From NCBI RefSeq assembly GCF_011420305.2, contig NZ_CP061769.1, positions 1,971,001 through 2,035,000 on the forward strand: a stretch of DNA of 64,000 bases, written 5' to 3'. The notes under the pieces are model-generated. The model did no database searches. It worked only from the letters and a program-made list of their open reading frames with translations, and was not told where the DNA came from. Made by a program: the position numbers and the translations under genes. The stretch is from Nocardioides ochotonae (GTDB taxonomy: Bacteria > Actinomycetota > Actinomycetes > Propionibacteriales > Nocardioidaceae). Positions 8,214 to 16,864 of this stretch are shown here, piece after piece (within the stretch, counting starts at the first letter, position 1; every line of letters starts with the position of its first letter).

Positions 8214-8226
8214 CGTGCCAGCACGG

Positions 8227-9009
8227 TCATCGGGCCAGTACCCTGCGCACCTGCGCGGCCCGCTCCCGCAGGCCCCAGGTCGTGATGCGGCGCAGCGACT
8301 CCGCCGCGACCGCGCCGCTCATCTTGGAGTCGCCGCGCTCGCGCTCCACGAACTCGATGGGCACCTCGCGCACCCGGAGCCCGGCCTGCAGCGTGCGCGC
8401 GGCCAGCTCGGTCTGGAACACGTAGCCGGTGGACTGCACCGACGCCAGGTCGATCGCCTCCAGCGTCGCGCGCCGGTAGAGCCGGAACCCGGCCGTCGCG
8501 TCGCGCACCGAGATCCCGAGCAGCAGCCGCACGTAGAGGTTGCCGCCGCGCGAGAGCAGCTCACGGCGCCGCGGCCAGTTCACCACCGTGCCGCCCGGGA
8601 CCCAGCGTGAGCCGATCACCAGGTCGGCGTCCGCGAGGGCGTCGCGCAGCAGGTGCAGCTGCTCGGGCTGGTGCGAGCCGTCGGCGTCCATCTCCCCGAT
8701 GACGTCGTAGCCGGAGTCGAGGGCGTGCGCGAACCCGTGGAGGTAGGCGGCGCCAAGGCCCTCCTTGCCGGTGCGGTGCAGCACGTGCACCCGCGGATCG
8801 GTCCCGGCGAGCTCGTCGGCGATGTCGCCGGTCCCGTCCGGCGAGGCGTCGTCGACCACGAGGACGTCGACGTCGGGCTGCGCGGCGTGCAGGCGCCCGA
8901 CGATCCAGGCCAGGTTCTCGGCCTCGTTGTACGTCGGCAGCACCATCACCAGCCGCTGCGACGGGAGCGCCCCGCTCGCGCGGGTGTCGTACGTCGGGCT
9001 GCTGCTCAC
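8227..9009 (-). CDS. ppm1: polyprenol-phosphate mannosyltransferase (Ppm1/DPM1 type GT2)
   Basis: 260 residues. The GTG at 9009 overlaps the lnt stop (GTGA) and has AGGAG upstream on the minus strand; a longer open frame is the lnt gene in another frame. GT2 fold with [21 protein letters not shown] (DxD-like metal site), [11 protein letters not shown] and the [12 protein letters not shown] motif typical of dolichol/polyprenol-phosphate mannose synthases. It transfers mannose from GDP-mannose to polyprenyl phosphate for lipoglycans and protein O-mannosylation. In mycobacteria it is fused or paired with Lnt; here they are two separate, coupled genes. Confidence 0.92.
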   Translation of the reverse strand: MSSSPTYDTRASGALPSQRLVMVLPTYNEAENLAWIVGRLHAAQPDVDVLVVDDASPDGTGDIADELAGTDPRVHVLHRTGKEGLGAAYLHGFAHALDSGYDVIGEMDADGSHQPEQLHLLRDALADADLVIGSRWVPGGTVVNWPRRRELLSRGGNLYVRLLLGISVRDATAGFRLYRRATLEAIDLASVQSTGYVFQTELAARTLQAGLRVREVPIEFVERERGDSKMSGAVAAESLRRITTWGLRERAAQVRRVLAR

Positions 9010-10565
9010 GATCGGGTGGCTCCTCGGGGACTGCCGGCGGTGACGAGCTCGCGCGAGCCGTCGTCGACCGGTGTCGGTCGCACCCGTCGACGATACGGGA
9101 CCAGTCCGGCGAGGAGCGCCAGGCCGGTGCCCACCAGGCAGGCGGCGGTGATCCACGGGGCCAGCCGGATGCCAGGGGTGACCGCGTCGTTGAGCTCCAG
9201 GCGCTCGAGGAGCACCTCCTGGGTGCGCGGGTCGGCGCTGGCCACGACCGTGCCGTCCGGGGCGATCACGCCGGACACGCCGTTGGTCGCGGCGACCACC
9301 GCCCACTTGCCGGTCTCGATCGCGCGCAGCCGGGTGATCGCGAACTGCTGGTCGATCTGGTCGGTGTGGATGAACGTGGCGTTGCTGGTCTGCACGACCA
9401 GCATCTCCGCGCCGTTCTCGACCTGGGCGTAGATCCCGTCGTCGTAGGCGACGTCGAAGCAGATCGCGTCGGCGACCGGGACCCCGGCGATGTCCAGCGG
9501 GGAGGTGCGGGTGCCGCTGAGCATGTCGCGCGGGATCATCGCCAGCCGCCCGAACTGGGCGGTGAAGAAGTCGCGGAACGGGATCCACTCGCCGTACGGC
9601 ACGGGGTGCCACTTGGTGTAGCGCTCCCCCGGCCCGGTCTCGGGGTCCCACACGATGCCCTGGTTGAGCACGTTGCCGGGGCCGCCGTCGACCAGTCCGC
9701 CGACCAGCACCGGGACGCCGATGGCCGCCGCGGCGCGGTCGATGCCGTCGCGGATCTCACCGGGACGGAACGGGTCGGAGGCGGTGGAGTTCTCCGGCCA
9801 GACCACGAAGTCGGGGCGCGGCGCCTCGCCCGCGTCGACCGCGCGGGCCAGGTCGAGGGTGGCCTCGACGTGGTTGCGGGTCACCCCGGGGGCGTCGTAG
9901 AGGATGTCGTTGCCCGGGCCGGGCACGTCGCCCTGCACCGCGGCCACGGTCGCCTCCCCGGTCGGGGTGGGCGACCACGGCGCCAGCACCGGTACGGCGA
10001 GCAGCGCGACGCCCGCGACGAGCACGCCCGCGACCACGCGGCGCGCCCGCCCGCGCTCGATCACCAGCGCGGCGAGCAGGGTGCCGCCGAGGGCGAGGAT
10101 GAAGGAGACGCCGACCGCGCCGACGTACGGCAGCGCGTTCGCGACGGGGGTGTCGACGACGCCGAAGGAGAGCCGGCCCCAGGGCATGCCACTGAACGGC
10201 CAGCCGCTGCGCCAGACCTCCATCGATACCCATGCCGTGGCCAGCCACAGCGGCCACCACCGGCGCCGGTGCAGGATCGCCGCGACCGAGCCGAGCAGGC
10301 CGTAGAAGAGCGCCTCGATACCGGCGAGGGCCAGCCACGCGTCGGTGCCGACCGAGCGCATCCACCAGATGTGGGTGTAGTAGAAGGCGACCCCGAAGAC
10401 CAGGCCCGGGATCCAGCCGCTGCGCGCGCGCAGCCCGCGCGTGGCCATGGCGAAGCCGGTGACGCCGAGGGGCAGCAGGATCGGGAGGGCGACGGGTTCG
10501 AAGGCCAGCGCGAGCGCCAGACCGGCGACGAGGGCCAGGGCGGTCCGCTTCAGCACGACACCCAC
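9006..10565 (-). CDS. lnt: apolipoprotein N-acyltransferase
   Basis: 519 residues from GTG 10565. About six N-terminal transmembrane segments are followed by a periplasmic nitrilase domain with the catalytic triad visible: Glu in VVWPENS, Lys in [12 protein letters not shown], Cys in [11 protein letters not shown] last transmembrane helix precedes the C-terminus. It adds the third acyl chain to lipoproteins; in Actinobacteria it works beside the polyprenol mannose synthase encoded next. First gene of the minus-strand group. Confidence 0.93.
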   Translation of the reverse strand: MGVVLKRTALALVAGLALALAFEPVALPILLPLGVTGFAMATRGLRARSGWIPGLVFGVAFYYTHIWWMRSVGTDAWLALAGIEALFYGLLGSVAAILHRRRWWPLWLATAWVSMEVWRSGWPFSGMPWGRLSFGVVDTPVANALPYVGAVGVSFILALGGTLLAALVIERGRARRVVAGVLVAGVALLAVPVLAPWSPTPTGEATVAAVQGDVPGPGNDILYDAPGVTRNHVEATLDLARAVDAGEAPRPDFVVWPENSTASDPFRPGEIRDGIDRAAAAIGVPVLVGGLVDGGPGNVLNQGIVWDPETGPGERYTKWHPVPYGEWIPFRDFFTAQFGRLAMIPRDMLSGTRTSPLDIAGVPVADAICFDVAYDDGIYAQVENGAEMLVVQTSNATFIHTDQIDQQFAITRLRAIETGKWAVVAATNGVSGVIAPDGTVVASADPRTQEVLLERLELNDAVTPGIRLAPWITAACLVGTGLALLAGLVPYRRRVRPTPVDDGSRELVTAGSPRGATRS

Positions 10566-10946
10566 GGTACCGGGGCCCAGCAGAGCGACGGGAGGAGCCC
10601 GAAACCCTTCGGTCCAACCCGATGCCCGGCTGGCTGCCGACCGCGTGGTTGTTGTCTAGGGGGTCCGGGTTCCTCCCGTGCCAGCCCCGCGGGGCGAACC
10701 GACCTCCGCGAACAATGTCGAACAGGTGCCTGGCACCCACACCCTTCGACACAGCCACTCGGACGCCGGTTCGCCGACCACGATCTGCATGGGCGGACGC
10801 TTCACAGTCCATGCTCCGGGTGCGACTGTCAACACCGCGCTGACCTGCGCGAACGGATGTCCTCGCAGGTCAGGGGCATGATCGGGCATACCCAATTTTT
10901 GCAGCGAATCCAGACCACTTCGGCGCGTCGGCAGATCTGCCCGGCG
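10566..10946. other. 381-bp stretch without a convincing gene
   Basis: Between the divergently placed lnt start and the kal stop. Short open frames exist on both strands but none has a ribosome site, family resemblance or typical codon use. It holds a palindromic GGTGCCTGGCACC (10725-10737), a longer hairpin (10840-10873) and an AT-rich run near 10890-10900. It probably contains the lnt promoter and the lysine-cluster terminator. Confidence 0.6.
10840..10873. terminator. hairpin CTGACCTGCG / CGCAGGTCAG, probable terminator of the lysine cluster
   Basis: Perfect 10-bp stem with a 14-nt loop, 74 bp beyond the kal stop on the minus strand. Its left arm and the next bases (CTGACCTGCGCGAAC) differ by one base from the 15-nt motif that also occurs at 41867 and 46379 at the borders of the transporter segment. 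Confidence 0.5.
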
Positions 10947-11363
10947 TCAGCCCGTGGCGTGTGCTATTGCTCCGGGCACGACCACGGTCCCGCGTGCCGT
11001 CGTCGCGAGGAGCGGCGGCTCCAGCACCTCGGCGGCGCCCGGCTGGGCGGCGCTCCCGCAGCCGCGGGCGACGACGCGCAGCGCGAGTTCGAGGGTGCGC
11101 GAGCGGGTGCCGACGGCGACGAGCTCGGCGGTCGCCTCGACGACGTCGCCGGCGCGCACCGGGGCGAGGAAGCGCACGTCGGCGTACCCGGCGAAGAGCC
11201 CCTCGTCGCCGTCGGTGCGGATGCACATCTCGGTGGCCACGTCGCCGAACAGCCCGAGTCCGTAGGCCCCGTCGACGAGGCTGCCGGCGTAGTGGGCGTG
11301 GCTGTGGGGCACGTAGCGCCGGTGCACCACCCGGGTGCCGATCACCGGCCCCTCGCCGCTCAC
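10947..11363 (-). CDS. kal: 3-aminobutyryl-CoA ammonia lyase-like protein (Kal)
   Basis: 138 residues. GTG 11363 overlaps the kamE stop (GTGA). A hot-dog fold protein with the Kal signature: SHAHYAGSLVDGA, LFGDVATE, DGDEGLFAGY and FLAPVRAGD, matching the clostridial lysine-fermentation enzyme that removes ammonia from L-3-aminobutyryl-CoA to give crotonyl-CoA. Last gene of the kdd-kamD-kamE-kal run, four tightly overlapping genes. Presence beside kamDE and kdd makes the assignment firm. Confidence 0.9.
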   Translation of the reverse strand: MSGEGPVIGTRVVHRRYVPHSHAHYAGSLVDGAYGLGLFGDVATEMCIRTDGDEGLFAGYADVRFLAPVRAGDVVEATAELVAVGTRSRTLELALRVVARGCGSAAQPGAAEVLEPPLLATTARGTVVVPGAIAHATG

Positions 11364-12100
11364 GCCTCGACCCCCGCGCGGGCGGCCACCCGGTGGGCGA
11401 GGAACGAGGCGACCTCGCCGGGCGTCGTACCCCGCCCGAAGACCCGGTCGACGCCGAGCGCGGCGGCCGCGGACTCCTCGAACCGGGGCCCGCCGACGAC
11501 CAGCAGCGGACGTCCGCCGTCGGGGTACGCCGCGGCGAACCCGGCGGCGACCTGGCGGGCGTGCAGCAGGTGCGCGTCGCGCTGGGTGACCACCTGGGAG
11601 ACCAGCACCGCGTCGGCACCCTCCTCGACGGCCCGGGCGACGAGGTGGTCCACCTCCACCTGGGCGCCGAGGTTCACCACCTTGACCTCCCGGTAGTACT
11701 CCAGGCCCTTCTCCCCCGCGAACCCCTTGATGTTGAGGATCGCGTCGATCCCCACGGTGTGCGCGTCGGTGCCGACGCAGGCGCCGACCACCACCAGGCG
11801 GCGGCGCAGGGAGCGTCGGATCGAGGCGTTGACCTCGGCCGGGGTGAGCAGCGGGTAGTCGCGCTCGACCACCCGCACCGTGTCGGTGTCGACCAGGTGG
11901 GAGACCCGGCCGTAGACCACGAAGAAGGTGAACCCGGGGCCCATCGCCTGCGCGTGAACCACCATCGCCGGGTCCATGCCCATCGAGGCGGCGAGCTGCG
12001 CGGCCGCGCCCTCCGCGACCTTCGAGTGCGGCAGCGGGAGGGTGAAGCTGACCTGCACCATCCCGTCCCCCGTGGTGTCGCCGTACGGGCGCACGATCAT
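11360..12100 (-). CDS. kamE: beta-lysine 5,6-aminomutase, beta subunit
   Basis: 246 residues; ATG 12100 overlaps the kamD stop (ATGA). The cobalamin-binding DxHxxG motif is Asp112-Ala-His114-Thr-Val-Gly117. Lys125 in the NIKG sequence sits eleven residues after the histidine, the spacing of the PLP-binding lysine (Lys144) in the clostridial enzyme. With KamD it migrates the 6-amino group of lysine or beta-lysine using adenosylcobalamin and PLP. The next gene, kal, overlaps by four bases. An unrelated frame continues upstream through kamD and is discarded. Confidence 0.94.
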   Translation of the reverse strand: MIVRPYGDTTGDGMVQVSFTLPLPHSKVAEGAAAQLAASMGMDPAMVVHAQAMGPGFTFFVVYGRVSHLVDTDTVRVVERDYPLLTPAEVNASIRRSLRRRLVVVGACVGTDAHTVGIDAILNIKGFAGEKGLEYYREVKVVNLGAQVEVDHLVARAVEEGADAVLVSQVVTQRDAHLLHARQVAAGFAAAYPDGGRPLLVVGGPRFEESAAAALGVDRVFGRGTTPGEVASFLAHRVAARAGVEA

Positions 12101-13656
12101 GACTCCTCCAGCAGGTCGGTGGCGGGGTTGTGGTAGCCGTCGGCCTTCTCGGCGACACCGTCGAGGCCGCGTCCGCCGTTGGCGGGGCGGCGCATCAGCC
12201 CGAAGGTGCCGTCGGCGATGGCGTCGAGCAGGCCGTGCTCGTGCTCGGTGATCCGGGTGAGCAGGTCGACCGACTCCCCCAGCACCTGCCGGGCGCGGTT
12301 CGCGATCAGGCCGTCGGGGGCCGGGTGGAAGTCCTCGTGCAGCCCGCCCGCGGCCTCCAGCACGTAGCGCACGTTGCGCAGCGCCAGGTCGCGGTCGGAG
12401 AGCCACGGCGTCACCACCGCCTCGGTCATCATCCCCACGAGCAGGATGCCCTGGCCGGTGAGCGCGCCGGCGAGGTTGAAGAACCCGTCGAGCAGGTAGC
12501 CGCGGAACACGTCGCCGGTCATGTGCCGGGTGGGCGGCATCCACTTCAGGGGTGCGTCCGGGAAGAGCTCGCGGGCCAGCATCGCGTGGGCGAGCTCGAG
12601 TCGGAAGGAGTCGGGCAGGTCCGGGTCGATCTCGAAGGCGTGCCCGAGCCCGAGCTGCCAGTCCTCCAGGCCTGCCTCCTTGGCGAAGTACTCGTTGAGC
12701 AGCTGGCTGGTGGTGACGGTGTGCGCGGCCTCGACCGCGTCGGCGGTGGTGAGGTAGTTGTCCTCGCCGGTGTTGATGATGATCCCGGCCCGGGCATGGA
12801 CCTGGCGGCTGAAGCGCTGGTCGACGAAGGTGCGCACCGGGTTGATGTCGCGGAAGAGGATCCCGTACATCGAGTCGTTGAGCATCATGTCGAGCCGCTC
12901 GAGCCCGGCCAGGACGGCGATCTCGGGCATGCACAGCCCGCTGGCGTAGTTGGTCAGGCGCACGTAGCGGCCCAGCTCGCGGCTGGACTCGTCGAGCGCG
13001 GCGCGCATCAGCCGGAAGTTCTCCTGGGTGGCGTAGGTGCCGGCGAAGCCCTCGTGGGTCTCCCCCTCCGGCACGTAGTCCAGCAGGCTCTGCCCGGTGG
13101 AACGGATCACCGCGATCACGTCGGCGCCCTCACGGGCGGCCTGTTGGGCCTGCGGGATGTCCTCGCGGATGTCGCCGGTGGCCACGATCAGGTAGATCCA
13201 GGGCTTGCTGGGGGCGTCGCCGTGGGTCGCGATCAGGGTCTCGCGCTCGTGGCGGCGCCGGTCGATGCGCGCCAGGCCCTCGCCGACCCGGGCTCGGGAG
13301 ACCTCCCGGGCGCGGACGGCGTCGGTCCCGGTCGGCAGCCGGAACGACACCGAGCCCACGGCCGCCTTCTGGGCGAGCGTGGCCAGGTCGTGGGCCTCGC
13401 CGCGTAGGAGCGCGTCCCAGACCGGGAGCGCGACGCCGTGCTCGAGGCCGACCGCGTCGCGCACCGCGTCGGCGAGCCGGTTGACCCACGGGGTCCCCTC
13501 GGCGTCGGCGCCCGTGAGCCCGCCCAGGCGCAGCGTCGCGCGCTCGACGGCGACGGTGGTGTGCGCGTGGGCCATCTGCACGATCGGCTCGCCGGCGCGC
13601 CGGGCCAGCTCGCGTGCCTGGCGGATCGTGGTCGGGTCGAGACCGAGGGTGCTCAT
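12097..13656 (-). CDS. kamD: beta-lysine 5,6-aminomutase, alpha subunit
   Basis: 519 residues, the usual length of the large subunit. TIM-barrel protein with VATGDIREDIPQAQQAAREG, IRSTGQSLLDY (quoted as parts), the RLTNYASGLCMPE segment and the LKWMPPTRHMTGD motif seen in D-lysine/beta-lysine 5,6-aminomutases. It binds the adenosylcobalamin upper face and the PLP held by KamE. ATG 13656 overlaps the kdd stop (ATGA), so kdd, kamD, kamE and kal are coupled. Confidence 0.95.
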   Translation of the reverse strand: MSTLGLDPTTIRQARELARRAGEPIVQMAHAHTTVAVERATLRLGGLTGADAEGTPWVNRLADAVRDAVGLEHGVALPVWDALLRGEAHDLATLAQKAAVGSVSFRLPTGTDAVRAREVSRARVGEGLARIDRRRHERETLIATHGDAPSKPWIYLIVATGDIREDIPQAQQAAREGADVIAVIRSTGQSLLDYVPEGETHEGFAGTYATQENFRLMRAALDESSRELGRYVRLTNYASGLCMPEIAVLAGLERLDMMLNDSMYGILFRDINPVRTFVDQRFSRQVHARAGIIINTGEDNYLTTADAVEAAHTVTTSQLLNEYFAKEAGLEDWQLGLGHAFEIDPDLPDSFRLELAHAMLARELFPDAPLKWMPPTRHMTGDVFRGYLLDGFFNLAGALTGQGILLVGMMTEAVVTPWLSDRDLALRNVRYVLEAAGGLHEDFHPAPDGLIANRARQVLGESVDLLTRITEHEHGLLDAIADGTFGLMRRPANGGRGLDGVAEKADGYHNPATDLLEES

Positions 13657-14711
13657 CGGCCCACCCGCTCGGTCAGCAGGTCACGGACGCCGGGGTGGCG
13701 CCGCACCAGGTCGAGGGCGTACGCCGCGTGCCCCGGCACGTAGCCGTTGCCGACCAGCATCGTGACGTCGGCGGCCAGGCCCTCCGCGCCCAGGGCGGCG
13801 GCGGAGAAGGAGGTCGCCATCGAGAAGAACACCACCGTGCCGCCCTCGGCGGTGGCCAGCACCGCGCCGCCCTCGCACCCGGGCACGTCCACGCACACGA
13901 CGCTCACGTCGGCGGGACCTCCGGTTTCGCGCACCGCGTCCCGCAGCGCGATCGGGTCGCGGGCGTCGGCGACCACCACCGTGTCGGCCAGTCCGGTGGC
14001 CGCGAGCCGGCGGGCCTCCTCCTCGCTGGGGACCACGCCGACGGTGCGCCCGGCACCGGCCTCGCGGGCCGCGGCCAGGCTCAGCGACCCGGACTTGCCC
14101 CCGCCCCCCAGCACCACGACCGTCGGCGGGCGGGCGCCGGGGCGCGCGGCGTACTGCTCCACGACGCGGCGGGTCAGCGCCGGGGCCCCGCACACGTCCA
14201 TCACCGCCAGGCTCAGCGCGGTCGGCAGGTCCTCGGGCAGCACGGCGGCCACCGAGCGGCCGAAGAGCACCGCATGACCCGTGCACGGCACCTGCTCGTC
14301 GAGTCCGTCCCAGCCCGCCAGGTCGTCCTCGATGACGAGCGGGGTGAGGGTGAGCGAGACCAGGGTCGCGACCCGCTGCCCAACCCGTAGCCCCAGCGGG
14401 GACTCCGGGCCCACCTCCTCCACGGTGCCGACCAGCATGCCGCCGGAGCCGGTGACGGGGTTCTGCATCTTGCCGCGCGCCGCGACGATGTCGAGCACCG
14501 CGCGCCGCACGGCCGCACCGTCCCCGCCGTGGGCACGGGACAGTTGGCCGTACGACGCGGCGTCGAGGTTGAGGCGCTCCACGCGCACCCGGACCTCGTC
14601 GGGCCACAGCTCGCGGCGGGTGTCGAGGCGCTCGGCGGCCTGCGGAAGGACCCGCTCCGCGTCGAGCACGCGGTGCAGGCCGGTCGGGTCGCTGGTGAGC
14701 AGCGCTCGCAT
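13653..14711 (-). CDS. kdd: L-erythro-3,5-diaminohexanoate dehydrogenase
   Basis: 352 residues from the ATG at 14711, chosen because GGAG lies six bases upstream; an ATG two codons earlier abuts the GGAG and is less likely. MDR-like Rossmann protein with VVLGGGGKSGSL and the GKMQNPVTGSGGML segment typical of Kdd. It oxidises 3,5-diaminohexanoate to 3-keto-5-aminohexanoate with NAD(P). First gene of the minus-strand lysine operon, divergent from kamA with a 150-bp shared promoter region. Confidence 0.92.
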   Translation of the reverse strand: MRALLTSDPTGLHRVLDAERVLPQAAERLDTRRELWPDEVRVRVERLNLDAASYGQLSRAHGGDGAAVRRAVLDIVAARGKMQNPVTGSGGMLVGTVEEVGPESPLGLRVGQRVATLVSLTLTPLVIEDDLAGWDGLDEQVPCTGHAVLFGRSVAAVLPEDLPTALSLAVMDVCGAPALTRRVVEQYAARPGARPPTVVVLGGGGKSGSLSLAAAREAGAGRTVGVVPSEEEARRLAATGLADTVVVADARDPIALRDAVRETGGPADVSVVCVDVPGCEGGAVLATAEGGTVVFFSMATSFSAAALGAEGLAADVTMLVGNGYVPGHAAYALDLVRRHPGVRDLLTERVGR

Positions 14712-14771
14712 TCGCATCTCCGTATCTCCGGCCAGCAGACGGGAAATCTTGCGGCCGATGGGTGGACGGGC

Positions 14772-14787
14772 AGGAGGATCGACTCCT
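14772..14787. promoter_or_regulatory. inverted repeat AGGAG-N6-CTCCT in the kdd/kamA divergent promoter
   Basis: A 5-bp inverted repeat with 6-nt spacer lies in the middle of the 150-bp gap between the divergent kdd and kamA genes. It may be an operator serving both directions; the AsnC/Lrp gene at 16370-16825 is the obvious candidate regulator. Short enough to occur by chance. Confidence 0.25.
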
Positions 14788-14861
14788 ACTGTGGCAGACA
14801 TGACGCAGGTCACACAACGACCGTGCGCCCTCAGCGTCCGCCGCCACCCGGGAGACCGCCC

Positions 14862-16253
14862 ATGACCGTCCACGCCACCACCTCGCGACCGGAGGCCCCT
14901 CGGGGCGAGCAGCCGTACGCCTACCGCCGCACCGAGCTGGTCGAGCCCGACTGGACCCGGTTCCCCGGCTGGCGGGAGGTGACGGTGGAGCAGTGGGAGT
15001 CGGTGCAGTGGCAGCGCGCCCACTGCGTCAAGAACCTGCGTCAGCTGCGCGAGCTGCTCGGCGGCCTCGTCGACGAGGTCTTCTACGACGACCTGGCGCG
15101 CGACCAGGCGGAGCGGGCCACGATGTCGATGCTGGTGCCGCCGCAGATGCTCAACACGATGGCGCCCGACGTGCAGCCGCGGGGCCCGGGGTCGCTGACC
15201 GCGGCGTTCTATGCCGACCCGGTGCGCCGGTACATGATCCCGGTCTTCTCCGACCGGCGTACCGACTGGCCCTCGCACCCGCACGCCAGCCGGGACTCCC
15301 TGCACGAGCACGCCATGTGGGCCAGCGAAGGGCTCACCCACCGCTACCCGACCAAGGTGCTCGCCGAGCTGCTGCCCACCTGCCCGCAGTACTGCGGGCA
15401 CTGCACCCGCATGGACCTGGTGGGCACCTCGACCCCGGTGGTGGACAAGCTGCGCTTCGAGCTCAAGCCGGTCAACCGGCTCGACGCGATGCTCGACTAC
15501 CTGCGCCGCACCCCGGAGGTGCGTGACGTGGTGGTCTCCGGCGGCGACGTCGCCAACATGCCGTGGCCGCGGCTGGAGGACTTCCTGATCCGGCTGCTGG
15601 AGATCGAGAACATCCGCGACATCCGGCTCGCGACCAAGGCACTGATCGGGCTGCCCCAGCACTGGCTGCAGCCCGACGTCGTCACCGGCGTGGCCCGGGT
15701 CGCCGAGCTCGCCCGCTCCCGCGGGGTGTCGCTGGCCATCCACACCCACGCCAACCACGCCCAGTCGATCACCCCGCTGGTCGCCCGCGCCAGCGGCGCG
15801 ATGCTGGACGCCGGGCTGCGCGACGTGCGCAACCAGGGGGTGCTGCTCGACGGCGTGAACGCCGACCCGCACGCGCTGCTCGACCTGAGCTTCCGGCTGC
15901 TCGACGACGCCCGGGTGATGCCCTACTACTTCTACATGTGCGACATGATCCCGTTCAGCGAGCACTGGCGGGTCTCGGTCGCCCACGCCCAGCGGCTGCA
16001 GCACCAGATCATGGGCTACCTCCCCGGCTTCGCCACCCCGCGGATCGTGTGCGACGTGCCGTTCGTCGGCAAGCGGTGGGTGCACCAGATCGCTGACTAC
16101 GACACCGAGCGCGGGATCTCGTACTGGACGAAGAACTACCGCACCTCGATCGAGAGCGCCGACCCCGACGCCCTGGGCCGCCGGTTCGAGTACTACGACC
16201 CGATCCACACGCTCCCCGCTGCGGGGCAGGAGTGGTGGGCCCGGCACGCCTGA
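14862..16253 (+). CDS. kamA: KamA-family radical SAM lysine 2,3-aminomutase
   Basis: 463 residues; GGAGA seven bases before ATG 14862, while an upstream in-frame extension is antisense to kdd. Radical SAM cluster cysteines are Cys174, Cys178 and Cys181 (CPQYCGHC). Two aspartates matching those that hold the substrate epsilon-amine in the clostridial enzyme (Asp293/Asp330) appear in FYMCDM and VCDVP, 38 residues apart counting both. The PLP lysine loop is unusual: PFVGK (Lys404) in place of PGGGGK and one residue shorter. It would convert lysine to beta-lysine, feeding KamDE. Hairpin repeat copy 2 starts five bases after the stop. Confidence 0.85.
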   Translation: MTVHATTSRPEAPRGEQPYAYRRTELVEPDWTRFPGWREVTVEQWESVQWQRAHCVKNLRQLRELLGGLVDEVFYDDLARDQAERATMSMLVPPQMLNTMAPDVQPRGPGSLTAAFYADPVRRYMIPVFSDRRTDWPSHPHASRDSLHEHAMWASEGLTHRYPTKVLAELLPTCPQYCGHCTRMDLVGTSTPVVDKLRFELKPVNRLDAMLDYLRRTPEVRDVVVSGGDVANMPWPRLEDFLIRLLEIENIRDIRLATKALIGLPQHWLQPDVVTGVARVAELARSRGVSLAIHTHANHAQSITPLVARASGAMLDAGLRDVRNQGVLLDGVNADPHALLDLSFRLLDDARVMPYYFYMCDMIPFSEHWRVSVAHAQRLQHQIMGYLPGFATPRIVCDVPFVGKRWVHQIADYDTERGISYWTKNYRTSIESADPDALGRRFEYYDPIHTLPAAGQEWWARHA

Positions 16254-16257
16254 GGTG

Positions 16258-16320
16258 TGTCGTTTGGTCCCCAACGACAATCCGAGGGCCCCATTTGCTG
16301 TCGTTGGGGACCAAACGACA
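16258..16320. repeat. 57-bp palindromic repeat, copy 2
   Basis: Core 16261-16317 with perfect 19-bp arms; the pairing extends three bases further on each side (TGT/ACA). It lies between the convergent kamA (stop 16253) and AsnC/Lrp (stop 16370) genes. Confidence 0.95.
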
Positions 16321-16369
16321 GGGTGTTGGCGGCGCGCGAAGGCGCAGCGACGTTCGACGCCCGGGGGCG

Positions 16370-16825
16370 TCAGCCGGTGACCGGTCGGCTCTCGTAGTAC
16401 GTCGTGAGCACGATCGTGGTGCGGGTGGAGACGTTGGCGGCGGCGCGGATGCGGGCCAGCAGGTCCTCGAGTGCCACCGGGGTGGCGGTGCGGACCTTCA
16501 GCATGTACGACTCGTCCCCGGCCACCGACCAGCACGACTCGATCTCGGGCACGTCGCGCAGCCGCTCCGGGCAGTCGTCGGGCTGCGAGGGGTCGATCGG
16601 CCGGATGGAGATGAACGCCGTCAGCGGCAGCCCCAGCTGGCCGTGGTTGATGGTGGCGCCGTAGCCGGAGATCAGCCCGCGCTGCTCGAGGCGCTTGACC
16701 CGCTGGTGCACCGCGGAGGTGGACAGGCCGGTCGCGCGGCCCAGGTCGGTGTAGGACATCCGGCCGTCCGCAGCCAGCAGCTGGAGGATCTTGCGGTCGG
16801 TTGTCTCGACCTCGGCGGCGGTCAC
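16370..16825 (-). CDS. Lrp/AsnC family transcriptional regulator
   Basis: 151 residues from GTG 16825. N-terminal winged helix-turn-helix (TTDRKILQLLAADGRMSYTD, then STSAVHQRVKRLEQRGLI) followed by the RAM/AsnC ligand-binding domain (GLPLTAFISIRPI, CWSVAGDESYMLKV). Members bind amino acids and control amino acid metabolism. Its place next to the lysine aminomutase genes suggests control by lysine or beta-lysine; this is inference from position. Divergent from the exonuclease gene with 39 bp between starts. Confidence 0.9.
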   Translation of the reverse strand: MTAAEVETTDRKILQLLAADGRMSYTDLGRATGLSTSAVHQRVKRLEQRGLISGYGATINHGQLGLPLTAFISIRPIDPSQPDDCPERLRDVPEIESCWSVAGDESYMLKVRTATPVALEDLLARIRAAANVSTRTTIVLTTYYESRPVTG

Positions 16826-16864
16826 GACGCTCAGCGTGCCACAACGGCGTGGGAGGATCCGAGC

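Noticed and set aside
10656..10895. 79-codon open frame on the minus strand between lnt and kal
   Set aside because: No ribosome site, no resemblance to a family and overlap with a hairpin.
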